A DNA stretch of 64,000 bases from Microtetraspora fusca (GTDB lineage Bacteria > Actinomycetota > Actinomycetes > Streptosporangiales > Streptosporangiaceae). The stretch spans positions 310,001 through 374,000 of the forward strand of contig NZ_BBYK01000039.1 in assembly GCF_001570365.1 (NCBI RefSeq). Reading direction: 5' to 3'. Positions 51,275 through 59,180 of the stretch are shown here, in pieces (position 1 is the stretch's first letter; each line of letters begins with the position of its first letter). Under the pieces are notes generated by a model that was not told where the DNA came from, made no database searches, and worked only from the letters and a program-made list of their open reading frames with translations. A program made the translations under genes and the position numbers.

Positions 51275-51313
51275 AAAGCCCAGGTGAGGGATAGTTTCCC
51301 CGACCTGGGCTTT
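51275..51313. terminator. Terminator next to att copy 2
   Basis: AAAGCCCAGGT pairs with ACCTGGGCTTT, 11 bp, with T-rich sequence on both sides. It ends the leftward toxin transcript and rightward reading from att. Confidence 0.82.
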
Positions 51314-51375
51314 GATTTTGGCGATCGATAGCGACAGATCGTCGGCTAGGACAAGCGGCCTCGGGACAGGATTCC

Positions 51376-51798
51376 TTACTCGCCATCCCACTGTGGCCGG
51401 GTAACCGGAACCACTGTGAGCAAGTGATCCAGCCCTTTGAAGTCCTTCGGGTTGCATGTGTAGAGCGGCAGGCGGTTCGCGATGGCGACACAGGCGATCA
51501 TGAGATCCGCCGTCCGGGGACGTGGGTTGCGGCCTGAGGAGATGACAGCGGTCCAGAGTTGGCCGTACTCGCGGGCGGCGGTCTCGTCGAAGGGGAGGGG
51601 GTCGAACTCGGCCTCGGCTGCCTGCAGGATCTTCATTCGCTGAGCGAGTTCTTGCGGTCCGGACGCCACCAGCACGCCGACCGACAACTCTGCGGTGGTG
51701 ATGGCGCTGATCATCATCTCGTCGGGTAGCTCATCCGGGTCGATCCCAGCCCGCAGGATGAGGATGTTGGTGTCGAGCAGCCCTTGATTAGGGGTCAT
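51376..51798 (-). CDS. PIN-domain toxin (VapC type)
   Basis: A 140-residue PIN ribonuclease: first Asp in QGLLDTNILILRA, Glu in TTAELSVGVL, then RTADLMIACVAIAN and TCNPKDFKGL. All acidic residues expected for Mg binding are present. Its start overlaps the antitoxin stop by ATGA. VapC toxins cut tRNA or rRNA; the target here is unknown. It is cargo of att cassette 1. Confidence 0.9.
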   Translation of the reverse strand: MTPNQGLLDTNILILRAGIDPDELPDEMMISAITTAELSVGVLVASGPQELAQRMKILQAAEAEFDPLPFDETAAREYGQLWTAVISSGRNPRPRTADLMIACVAIANRLPLYTCNPKDFKGLDHLLTVVPVTRPQWDGE

Positions 51799-52115
51799 TC
51801 CCCGTCCTCTGTGAACTCGCCCCTGCCGTAGGCGCGATCGTACGGGTCGTAGAGATCGTCATTGACGTGACGGTCCATATCCTTGCGGTACTTCCGGTCG
51901 TCCAAACGGGGCATGCCGCGGGACATCGCCACGAATTCGGCACGTGACACGGCCCGGCGTCGGCGCCGAATAGGGACCAGATCGCCGATGTGGTGGCCAT
52001 TGCGGGTGACGGCGTACCGCTCCCCGCGTTCCAGCCCATCCATGATCTCCGCGGAGCGGTTACGCAGGTCGCGTTGAGAGATCTGGTGGGAGGGGTCAGG
52101 TTCAGAGATGCTCAC
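51795..52115 (-). CDS. Phd/YefM-type antitoxin
   Basis: A 106-residue antitoxin. HQISQRDLRNRSAEIMDGLERGERYAVT and NGHHIGDLVPI (quoted in part) form the Phd/YefM DNA-binding fold; the Arg- and Asp-rich tail would wrap the toxin. It lies upstream of and overlaps the PIN gene, the usual antitoxin-first order. Confidence 0.88.
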   Translation of the reverse strand: MSISEPDPSHQISQRDLRNRSAEIMDGLERGERYAVTRNGHHIGDLVPIRRRRRAVSRAEFVAMSRGMPRLDDRKYRKDMDRHVNDDLYDPYDRAYGRGEFTEDGE

Positions 52116-52208
52116 CCCTCAAGTCTATGTCCGTGTGCTACGACGTGCTACTAAGTGGCACATCTCCGCCACTCGACTTCGTTGAGGCAGGTTGCGGCTT
52201 GATCGCGA

Positions 52209-52272
52209 GGCCATTAGCGGGTCATTAAGGGCGGCCAACAGGGGGCAGTCACGGTCACTCACGGACTGCCCC
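52209..52272. repeat. Right-end repeat copy B
   Basis: The arm pair (52209-52228, one base changed) plus the hairpin GGGGCAGTC with GACTGCCCC (52242-52272). Relative to copy A two stem bases have changed on each side and pairing is kept. Confidence 0.8.
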
Positions 52273-52312
52273 TCGCCCAGGTTGCGGCCGTCATCCCAGA
52301 AGATCGGCCCGA

Positions 52313-52356
52313 TTTGCAAGCAGGATGTCAGGAGTTCGAATCTCCTAGGCTCCACC
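52313..52356 (+). repeat. att core copy 3
   Basis: 44 nt, identical to the tRNA-Ala 3' end. Confidence 0.93.
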
Positions 52357-52363
52357 GCACGTC

Positions 52364-52397
52364 AAAGGCCACTTCCCATGATCAGGAAGTGGCCTTT
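52364..52397. terminator. Terminator next to att copy 3
   Basis: AAAGGCCACTTCC pairs with GGAAGTGGCCTTT, 13 bp, 8-nt loop. Sequence is unrelated to the hairpins at the other att copies but at the same place. Confidence 0.84.
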
Positions 52398-52490
52398 CGA
52401 TCTTGTGAGGTGGCGAAGTGCGGAACCGACGCAGGGGCAATCGGCCTCCGGCGGATTGCGTTTCCGCTATCAACAGGCCGGTTCTGAAAG

Positions 52491-52850
52491 TCACCCTGCC
52501 TTGAGGAACTGCTCGAATGCTTCTCGGGCCAGTGCGGACACCGTCTTACCCTCTTGCTCGGCTCGAGCCTTCGCGCGTTCGCGTAGTTCTTCGGGTACCC
52601 GGAAGGAGACCCTTGGTGAGTGCGTCCCTTCGCGTGTCAGTGAGGGACGCCCGCCGCGGCTGGTCGGGACGGGTACGCGGCCCTCATCGATCGCATGGTG
52701 AACATCGGCGATCGCATCATCCACATACTTGTCGGTGATCCGATTGCCCTTGCTGTCGTAGATCTCTTCGACGTCACTGTCGATCTCGGAGTCGTGATCC
52801 AGGACCAACTCGATGTCGTCGGGCGGCCACGCTTCTCGGTGCTCGGTCAT
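52491..52850 (-). CDS. Ribbon-helix-helix antitoxin
   Basis: A 119-residue protein. The C-terminal SPRVSFRVPEELRERAKARAE then GKTVSALAREAFEQFL is a CopG/Arc-like RHH domain. The acidic N-terminal half (DDIELVLDHDSEIDSDVEEIYD) would neutralise the toxin. The order is toxin first, as in BrnT-BrnA; the genes overlap by ATGA. Confidence 0.8.
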   Translation of the reverse strand: MTEHREAWPPDDIELVLDHDSEIDSDVEEIYDSKGNRITDKYVDDAIADVHHAIDEGRVPVPTSRGGRPSLTREGTHSPRVSFRVPEELRERAKARAEQEGKTVSALAREAFEQFLKAG

Positions 52851-53092
52851 GGCTTCCTCCTCCTCAACGCGGTCGGCATCACGTGAATGATCACCAGGTA
52901 CTTATCGGTGAGGATGCCGATCACTTCCAGTTCGACGCCCCTATCATCTGGGCCGATCCATACCCATCGGTCCTCCAAGTTAGGGTCGGCAGCCGGAACG
53001 ATGGCCGGCGGTCCGGATCGAACCACGTGAAGAGCACGCGCCTGCCCGATGCGGTGCTTGCGTGCCGACCGGTAGAAGCGCAACTTCCTCAT
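52847..53092 (-). CDS. BrnT-like toxin
   Basis: An 81-residue basic protein (ATG 53092; ATG 53098 possible). The sequence RKLRFYRSARKHRIGQARAL resembles the K/RH-helix of BrnT, and RWVWIGPDDRGVELEVIGIL plus LVIIHVMPTALRRR the RelE-like sheet. A TAATAT box sits just before the start, so the mRNA may be leaderless. The family assignment is tentative. Confidence 0.64.
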   Translation of the reverse strand: MRKLRFYRSARKHRIGQARALHVVRSGPPAIVPAADPNLEDRWVWIGPDDRGVELEVIGILTDKYLVIIHVMPTALRRRKP

Positions 53093-53208
53093 GCCCATAT
53101 TATGTCCGACACAACCACGATGGATAGGGCGTTCCGCAGACAGGCGCACATGGTGGGCGTGCGTGTCCCGGTGGTGACTCGGGATCCGCGCGGCTGAGCT
53201 GATCGTCG

Positions 53209-53272
53209 GGCCATTGGCGGGCCATTAGGGGCGGTCAACAGGGGGCAGTCACGGTCACTCACGGACCGCTCC
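53209..53272. repeat. Right-end repeat copy C
   Basis: Arm pair 53209-53228 (one base changed) plus the hairpin 53242-53272, here with one G-U pair and one mismatch. Confidence 0.76.
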
Positions 53273-53311
53273 TCGCCCAGGTCGCGGCCATCCCCCTGAA
53301 GATCAGGCCGA

Positions 53312-53355
53312 TTCGCAAGCAGGATGTCAGGAGTTCGAATCTCCTAGGCTCCACC
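53312..53355 (+). repeat. att core copy 4
   Basis: 44 nt, one change (C for T at the third base, in the former anticodon). Similarity to attL extends on through the hairpin to about 53395. Confidence 0.92.
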
Positions 53356-53361
53356 AGCCAA

Positions 53362-53394
53362 AACGCCGCTTTCCCGATCAAGGGAAGCGGCGTT
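53362..53394. terminator. Terminator next to att copy 4
   Basis: AACGCCGCT with AGCGGCGTT, extended by TCCC with GGGA and a bulged T, the same plan as 38519-38551 with compensating changes. Confidence 0.78.
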
Positions 53395-53410
53395 CGTGCC
53401 ATTAGCTTGC

Positions 53411-53512
53411 GGCCACAGCCTTCTGAGCCCTTGCGCTCAGCTTCCACCCGGGCGCTCAGCGCATCAGCGATCTCCTGATCAAGGTCGCGCGTCGCGTGCT
53501 GGTAGATCAACC
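53411..53512 (-). pseudogene. Integrase C-terminal remnant
   Basis: About 27 codons homologous to the end of the AICE integrase: LIYQHATRDLDQEIADALS and ARVEAERK, including the catalytic Tyr. Homology stops abruptly at ~53512, where the kinase-like gene ends. The original stop is lost by a frameshift. Confidence 0.9.
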
Positions 53513-54607
53513 TATTGCGCTCATGGCGCGTTCGATCTTCTCGCTCGGATACGGCGTTGTCCTACTGGTGCCGAACAGGTCCCAGTAGAAGTCGTTCATG
53601 GCCGCCGCCACGGGTGCGTACCGGCGGATCACTGCGGCTACAGTCGGCGGAGCATCAGCGGGGTCCGCGCCGTCCGCGCACGCGCGGATGTACTCGTTGC
53701 GTTGTACCGGTCCGCCGTTCTGCGGCACCTTCACCCCGCAGACATTGGTGACGAGCCAGTTGACCAGCCGCATCAGCGCGTACCCGATGTCGTGGGTCCG
53801 GTTGCGCTCCAGGAATTCGATCTCCTGCTTGGACAGGTCGAACCGAGAGGAGGTCGCCAATCCGAGGTCGGCGATGTACAGGCGTTCGCCATCGGTGAGA
53901 ATGTTGCCGAAGTGGCCGTCGAAGTGCATCAATTGCTGGCCGTTCATGAAGGCCACGTCGGTGAGCAGGCACGACTCGACCATGGCGCTTGCCGCTATCG
54001 CAGCCTCCTGGCCGGCGGTGAGCTGAGCGGCGAGCCAGTTGTTGAGGCTGTAGGGGATGAACTCCTGGAACAGCACGATGCTGGCCGAGGCGCGGGCAAG
54101 GGCGTGAAGACGATCCCGTACCGCCGGTGATCTATCCCAGTACTGCACGACCGCCTCGACGTCGGCGTGCTCATCGCTGGGTGGCGGCGCTCCCGGCAGC
54201 ACCCGCCAGTGATACAGCAGCGGAAAGGCCGCACTGCGCCCGGCCAGGACCCAGTTGGTCGTCATGACGTTGGCCGCAAGTTCACGCCACGCACCGAAGC
54301 CTGGCCCGCCGAACTCGACAAGTCCGTACTGGCAGAACGGAGGCACCCCGAACAGGTTCGCGGTGGACATCACATTGCCCGCGCGGCGCTCCAGGTCGGT
54401 CAGTGGGATTCGCTTGGCGAAGACCGGTACGCCATCGATCGCCAACACTGCCGAGGTACCACCGATCCCCGAGCCCAGAATCTGCGCCTGCTCCAGTGAC
54501 TCGCCGAGCTGCCGGTCACTGTGCAACGCCAACGCGCTCGCGACATCGCTGTATCTGCTGACACGCTCACCTTGAGACATGTCCAACCGTGTGTCTTGCA
54601 GTTCCAA
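53507..54607 (-). CDS. Protein-kinase-like phosphotransferase
   Basis: A 366-residue protein with a kinase fold. A Gly-rich start (LGSGIGGTSAVLAI) precedes VPVFAKRIPL (ATP Lys); the catalytic loop is MHFDGHFGNILTDG and the metal loop YIADLGLATS. N- and C-lobes are of normal size. It may phosphorylate proteins or a small molecule. The stop is at the junction with the integrase remnant, so the end may have been created by the deletion. The nearby AICE has a PP2C phosphatase. Confidence 0.72.
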   Translation of the reverse strand: MELQDTRLDMSQGERVSRYSDVASALALHSDRQLGESLEQAQILGSGIGGTSAVLAIDGVPVFAKRIPLTDLERRAGNVMSTANLFGVPPFCQYGLVEFGGPGFGAWRELAANVMTTNWVLAGRSAAFPLLYHWRVLPGAPPPSDEHADVEAVVQYWDRSPAVRDRLHALARASASIVLFQEFIPYSLNNWLAAQLTAGQEAAIAASAMVESCLLTDVAFMNGQQLMHFDGHFGNILTDGERLYIADLGLATSSRFDLSKQEIEFLERNRTHDIGYALMRLVNWLVTNVCGVKVPQNGGPVQRNEYIRACADGADPADAPPTVAAVIRRYAPVAAAMNDFYWDLFGTSRTTPYPSEKIERAMSAIG

Positions 54608-54645
54608 TGGCAGGTACCCCTCTGATCAACTTCGCGTGTTAGACG

Positions 54646-54729
54646 CTATACCCGTCGGGGATGGGCTTCTCCGGGTCCATTCCGCGCGATCGCGTCGAAT
54701 GGGACCGGGATCGGTCCCTGCGGAGCCAT
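54646..54729 (-). pseudogene. Relic of the pra-like gene start
   Basis: A 27-codon frame begins MAPQGPIPVPFDAI, close to MALQGPIPVTFDMV of the intact activator, then diverges to a stop. The ribosome site GAGGAGG is kept. Confidence 0.82.
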
Positions 54730-54815
54730 GTCGCACACCTCCTCTTCTGTCGACCTCTAGACACTTCGGCTTGCGTCTCGCCCGAGCGAGAACCGTCTGG
54801 GGGCTATGCGGATGA
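54730..54815. promoter_or_regulatory. Relic of the AICE operator region
   Basis: About 85 bp are clearly homologous to 44412-44505, including CTAGACA and the shortened GTCTGGGGGCTAT box. The third operator is missing. Confidence 0.78.
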
Positions 54816-55023
54816 CGATCGCCAGACGACTGTCTCCGTCGTAGCGCTGATCTCGGGCGCCGGCCTGACCGCCAATGCGATCGAAGCGCTCCCAGCAGCT
54901 CCCGATGCATCCCACAAAGTGTCCCAGGCGTGAACATTGAGCACTAACCTAGCCAAATCCGAGATCGCTATGTGATTCAAAGGCGGCAAGGTTTCCGTTG
55001 CTTGCTTTAGCTCAAGGAGCGAT

Positions 55024-55941
55024 ATGAAGCGTCTCAGCGTCGTCGTCGTGCTTGGTATGCTCGCGGCCCTGCTTACTGACACTGGAACTGCTCTTGCCGC
55101 ATCGCCTGTCAAGCCGGTTCAGACTCTCAGGCAGCAGTTCGTGGTCGGACGCGGAGTCCTGGTTTCCGAGACGCACCAGACGATCTCCAAGGGGTCCAAG
55201 CGGGCCTATATCAACCGGACCACTGGCGTGATCGGGTTTGGGAAGTCTGGAGTGGTCGGTTATGACCTCACATCCAAGGTGAAGATCACGCCCGAACTCG
55301 AGGCCACCTTCAGTGACGAAGAGTTGGAAGGCATACGCACACCCCTTCGTGCAGTCAACGTGGGACGCTACACCTATGTCCAGGGTTTCGACTGGGGGCC
55401 GATGCCTGAAGGAACGACCTGGATCAGGTTCGGCAAGAGCGCATCCTGGCAAAATTATGGCCAGCGCGGCGATCAGCTTGTTGACATCCTTAGCCCCGCA
55501 AGGCTGAAGTTCGTGATCTCGAAAGCCACTTCTCTCCGCTCGGGCGAGTATCGCGGCACCCTCAAAGCTGAGGATCTGTATGCCGAGCTGGGTCCCATGA
55601 ACCCAGAAAAACAAAAAATTTCTTTCAGGTTGTTCACCGACAAGGATGGGTTGCCTGTCCGCCTGGTTACGCAGTACGACGCAAAGGAGTATGAACGCGG
55701 CTCCGACGGCAAGCTGACCAGGAAAATGAGTGCTCACGTGGTGGATACTCGGTACCACCATTGGAACGCAAAGGTGAAGGTCATTGCCCCTCCGGCATCC
55801 GAAGTTGTGGACTTCGGTGACCTGCCGATAAATCAGTCGGACCAGAGTGGAGCACCATTGGTCCTTAATTCTGCAGGGCCGGCTGCAAAGTGCGGTAACC
55901 ACACTCTCTGTCAGCGCCTAACAACTCGCCCATACAACTGA
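55024..55941 (+). CDS. Secreted protein, hypothetical (possible LolA/LppX fold)
   Basis: A 305-residue exported protein, ATG with AAGGAG. The signal peptide ends at TALAASP. The body (VVGYDLTSKVKITPEL, then GRYTYVQGFDWGPMPEGTTW and GLPVRLVTQYD) recalls LppX/LpqN-like or LolA-like sheets binding lipids; this is a guess. Base use is AT-richer than usual here (a run of A and T near 55606), a sign of transfer. Confidence 0.65.
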   Translation: MKRLSVVVVLGMLAALLTDTGTALAASPVKPVQTLRQQFVVGRGVLVSETHQTISKGSKRAYINRTTGVIGFGKSGVVGYDLTSKVKITPELEATFSDEELEGIRTPLRAVNVGRYTYVQGFDWGPMPEGTTWIRFGKSASWQNYGQRGDQLVDILSPARLKFVISKATSLRSGEYRGTLKAEDLYAELGPMNPEKQKISFRLFTDKDGLPVRLVTQYDAKEYERGSDGKLTRKMSAHVVDTRYHHWNAKVKVIAPPASEVVDFGDLPINQSDQSGAPLVLNSAGPAAKCGNHTLCQRLTTRPYN

Positions 55942-56510
55942 ACGAAAGTCGGACGGAATCGTCGAATCAGAGCGTTTGCGAGACTGATCGGCGGTGCCGA
56001 GTTTTCTTTCCGTGCTGCCTGAGGCCATTGACCCGGATCGGGCGGGAAGGATGGTGATTTGGCCGAATGGCGCAGAGTGCCGACACGGAAACGTTCTGTC
56101 TCTTGTTGTCCTCGTGCGAGGTTGTCTATCTGCTTCGCCACCTGGTGCCGCCGCTCGTCGGTAACGCGCCGCCCTGTGCTCGGCCGCATGCTGCGCGTGC
56201 GGCCTGAGGGCCGTCCTCGCGTGAACCATGCGGCCCGTGCGCGGTTACCGAAGATGCCAAGCACCACAAGCATCACGGTCGAGCGTTCCGCCACCGAGTT
56301 CAACCGCATCGCGGCCCTTCGGCGCTTCACGTTGGCGTCGGCCGTTCCCGCCTCTCGGCCCACACCGCTTCAACTCAGTGCCTCCGGCCGGAGGACAGGC
56401 ATCGGTGTGATCGGCATACGCGACCGGAGGTCCATGGATGGCTGAGGTGGGGACCTGACGTCGGGCAGCGGGGCGCAGACAAGAAGATGCGCCGGCCGTA
56501 CAGTTCGACC
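55942..56510. other. Gene-free stretch in decayed unit
   Basis: 569 bp with no credible frame. The piece at 56440-56463 resembles 49087-49110 of the AICE gene-poor region. Confidence 0.45.
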
Positions 56511-56906
56511 ATGACCCTCGACATGCGCCCAAAACGCCTGTCCCTCAGCCGTATGCAGTTAGCCTTGATCGCAGTCGCCGCTGCCCTCCTGGGTGGTTTC
56601 GTCGCGACATACCTTCCATTCGGGACGGTCCCTCTGCGCGTGGCGGAGGGGCAAGCATGGCTGATGGCTGATGGCGAGGAGGGGTCCTTCCAGGCGGACA
56701 ACGGGGTCACGGCGGCCTTCCGCGCAAACATGGTGTGGACAGACGCCGGCGGCCAGACCACAGTAGGTGGTCGCCCGTCCTGTCTCTGGGATGCCCAGGC
56801 CCATGAGCCACGCAGTAGAGGGGCCAGGGTCGAAGCCGGGTACCGCTGGGTCAAGACGCCGGATGGGATCAGCTTCCCCATTGCTGCCTGGCTGAAGTGC
56901 CTGTAG
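56511..56906 (+). CDS. Single-pass membrane protein, hypothetical
   Basis: A 131-residue protein (ATG 56511; the frame opens at 56487). One helix (MQLALIAVAAALLGGFVATYL, in part) anchors an outer domain with a Cys pair (SCLWDAQ and the terminal KCL). No family recognised. Confidence 0.55.
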   Translation: MTLDMRPKRLSLSRMQLALIAVAAALLGGFVATYLPFGTVPLRVAEGQAWLMADGEEGSFQADNGVTAAFRANMVWTDAGGQTTVGGRPSCLWDAQAHEPRSRGARVEAGYRWVKTPDGISFPIAAWLKCL

Positions 56907-57191
56907 CCGGCTCATTGGAACACCCGCAATATGCGGGGCGCTGAACGGGGAGCGTTGCCCCGACATGTGGCTCGGGCTCACGCCGTACGCGGTGCCGGCC
57001 GACCCCAGGGCGTCGCCGAGTCGAGCGGCGTGCTCGCTCCCGAGCGCGGCACCTCGGAGACCACGGTGCCGCGGCTCTGCGGGACCATTGGACTGCGCGG
57101 CTACCCGAACTGCGGCTCGCGCTCGCCCGCGAGGCGACTACCTTCGTCAGCAGCCGCCGCCGCGAGTGAGTACGCGCCGAGCAGGCAGGGC

Positions 57192-57827
57192 TCAAGCCTG
57201 CTGCTCGGCTCCGACCCGCAACTGCGGGTCGAGCGCTGCACGCGCTGAGCCGCGCACCGTCAGCACCCCGATGGTGAGCAGCGCGGTGAAGCACAGGTAG
57301 TCGGCGATCAGCGCCCAGCCCCCGGGCAGGCCGAGGAAACTGGCCACCGGCGTGACGATGAACAGCACACCGGTCCACCATGGGTACACCTTGGCCCGCA
57401 GCACGGCGATGCCCAGGCAGATGAAGCCGGCGAGCATCAGAACCAGCGCGCACGTCTCGTAGACGGCGTAACCGGCCGGCGGGTCCGACGGGATGCCGCC
57501 GTGCCCGACCAGGTACGGCTTGACGAAGGCCTCGATGACGCCCTCGGCGACGTTCAGCATCACCAGCGCGGCGAAGGTGCCGATGTACCCGAACATGGTC
57601 AGTTTCTCCGCGCGGCGCCCGTGCCCGGTGAGGATCGCCGGCAGGCCGAGTACGACGAGGATGTCGCCGCCGATGGCGATGCCGTTGAGCAGCGGCCAGT
57701 GCGGGCTGGTGAACCGGGCGTCCCCGGTGCCGCTCGCCAGTGCGTTCGCCGTCAGGTATCCGGCGCACGCCACCACGGTGCCGACGATCAGCGCCCAGCC
57801 GGCCAGGCGTGTCCGCATGTCGTTCAT
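57192..57827 (-). CDS. Multi-pass membrane protein
   Basis: A 211-residue protein with about six helices; ATG at 57827 with GGAAGGG. It begins MNDMRTRLAGWALIVGTVVA, then PHWPLLNGIAIGGDILVVLGL. The type is common beside two-component systems; it is divergent from the histidine kinase, so it may be its target. No named family. Confidence 0.7.
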   Translation of the reverse strand: MNDMRTRLAGWALIVGTVVACAGYLTANALASGTGDARFTSPHWPLLNGIAIGGDILVVLGLPAILTGHGRRAEKLTMFGYIGTFAALVMLNVAEGVIEAFVKPYLVGHGGIPSDPPAGYAVYETCALVLMLAGFICLGIAVLRAKVYPWWTGVLFIVTPVASFLGLPGGWALIADYLCFTALLTIGVLTVRGSARAALDPQLRVGAEQQA

Positions 57828-57998
57828 GATCACCCTTCCGCCGCCGCGCCCCGGTGGCGCGCTCCGGCGCACCCAGGGTCGCCCCGCGGCCGGGGCCGGG
57901 GCATCGAGCTGGGGTCGCCTCGTGCCGATACTCGCGGATGACCCGGGAGATACCCGGGGATGACGTGCGACGGCCGTGCAGGTCGGTACATTCGCCGC

Positions 57999-59180
57999 AT
58001 GACCGACCGGCGCCAGGCGCACCTGATCGGCGACGGTGTGCTCGCCCTGGTGCTCACCGTCTTCGCCCAATTGGACCTGCGCTTCAACGTCGAGCAGGCG
58101 GACCACTACGGCTCCGAGCCGGTCCGCGCGATCACCACCGCGGTGGCCACCGCCGTGCTCGCGCTGCGCCGCCGCGCGCCGGTCGCGACGGCGGTGTGCG
58201 TGGCGCTGGCGAGCGCCGGGCCGCAGCTGTTCACCACGCTCACCGTGCAGCTGTGGGGCGATTTCCTGCCGCTGCTCATCGCCACCTACTCCGCCGCCCG
58301 GTACGCCGAGGGCCGCCGGGTGATCCTGGGTGTGCTCGCGCCCTGCGCGGCGATGACGGTCGCCTGGCTGCTGGTGCCGGCCGTCCACAGCACGCCCAAC
58401 CTGCCGATCATGTTCCTGCCGTACCTCTTCTGCATCGCCGCCGGCCGGATCGTGCGCCGTCAGGTGCACGGCCACGAGGCGGCCCGGGCCCTCGCGCGGC
58501 GGCTGGAGGACGAGCGTCAGGAGTCCATCCGCGCCGCGATCTCCGAGGAGCGGGGCCGGCTGGCCCGGGAACTGCACGACATCGTGGCGCACTGCGTGAG
58601 CGTCATGGTCGTGCAGGCCGGTGCCGCCGAGGACCTGCTCGACCGCGATCCGGATGCGGCCCGGGCCCCGCTGCGCTCGGTCCAGGACACGGGCCGGCAG
58701 GCGATCACGGAGCTCAGCCGGATGCTCGGGCTGCTGCGCGGCGCGGCCGGTGGGCCGGGCCTGCGCCCCCAGCCCGGCACCGCCGACCTCGCCGACCTCG
58801 CCACCCACATGAGCGAGATCGGGCTGCCGGTCACGGTCTCCGCGACCGGCGCGGTACGCCCGCTCGCGCCCGGCGTCGAGCTCACCATCTACCGTGTGGT
58901 GCAGGAGGCGTTGACCAACACGCTCAAGCACGCCGGTCCCGCTCAGGCCCGGGTGCTGCTGCACTACACGGAGAGCGAGGTGACCGTGGAGGTGGTCGAC
59001 GACGGGCGCGGCGCGATCGGCGCCGGGACCGGGCACGGGCTCGTCGGCATGCGGGAGCGGGTCGGCCTGTACGGGGGCACGCTCAGCGCGGACGCCGAGC
59101 CGACCGGCGGGTTCGCGGTGCGGGCGAGTCTGCCGCTGACCGAGCCGCCCGCCCGCGCCGGTGCGGCTCCGCAGCCGTGA
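57999..59180 (+). CDS. NarL-type sensor histidine kinase
   Basis: A 393-residue kinase (ATG 57999; 57960 possible). Four to five N-terminal helices (~10-155) are followed by a HisKA_3 domain with His193 in RGRLARELHDIVAHCVSVM and an HATPase with VVQEALTNTLKHAG and GHGLVGMRERVGLYGG. Like DesK-type sensors it probably senses the membrane. The stop overlaps the response regulator GTG. Confidence 0.92.
   Translation: MTDRRQAHLIGDGVLALVLTVFAQLDLRFNVEQADHYGSEPVRAITTAVATAVLALRRRAPVATAVCVALASAGPQLFTTLTVQLWGDFLPLLIATYSAARYAEGRRVILGVLAPCAAMTVAWLLVPAVHSTPNLPIMFLPYLFCIAAGRIVRRQVHGHEAARALARRLEDERQESIRAAISEERGRLARELHDIVAHCVSVMVVQAGAAEDLLDRDPDAARAPLRSVQDTGRQAITELSRMLGLLRGAAGGPGLRPQPGTADLADLATHMSEIGLPVTVSATGAVRPLAPGVELTIYRVVQEALTNTLKHAGPAQARVLLHYTESEVTVEVVDDGRGAIGAGTGHGLVGMRERVGLYGGTLSADAEPTGGFAVRASLPLTEPPARAGAAPQP

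Larger units (their letters stand above)
51225..52356. mobile_element. att-flanked cassette 1 (VapC/Phd), no integrase
   Basis: A 1.1-kb unit: att core, terminator hairpin, leftward PIN toxin and antitoxin, arm repeats, hairpin, next att core. It has the ends of the AICE and no recombinase. Confidence 0.78.
52313..53355. mobile_element. att-flanked cassette 2 (RHH antitoxin / BrnT-like toxin)
   Basis: A 1.0-kb unit with the layout of cassette 1 and different cargo. No recombinase is present. Confidence 0.76.

Noticed and set aside
51121-53355. Regularly spaced repeats as a CRISPR array
   Set aside because: Repeat spacing is about 1 kb with genes between, and the repeats are att and arm sites. 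No cas genes are present.
51240-53510. Minus-strand frames containing EPRRFELLTSCLQ at 51.2, 52.3 and 53.4 kb
   Set aside because: They are the antisense of the tRNA-Ala 3' end at the att cores, not proteins.
56907-57191. Possible regulator C-terminus (DHWTARLPELRLALARE)
   Set aside because: Only about 28 codons look protein-like; no motif or start supports a gene.
57854-59036. Long open frames on both strands around the histidine kinase
   Set aside because: They are extensions of the response-regulator and membrane-protein frames through other genes; composition is Arg/Gly/Pro noise.
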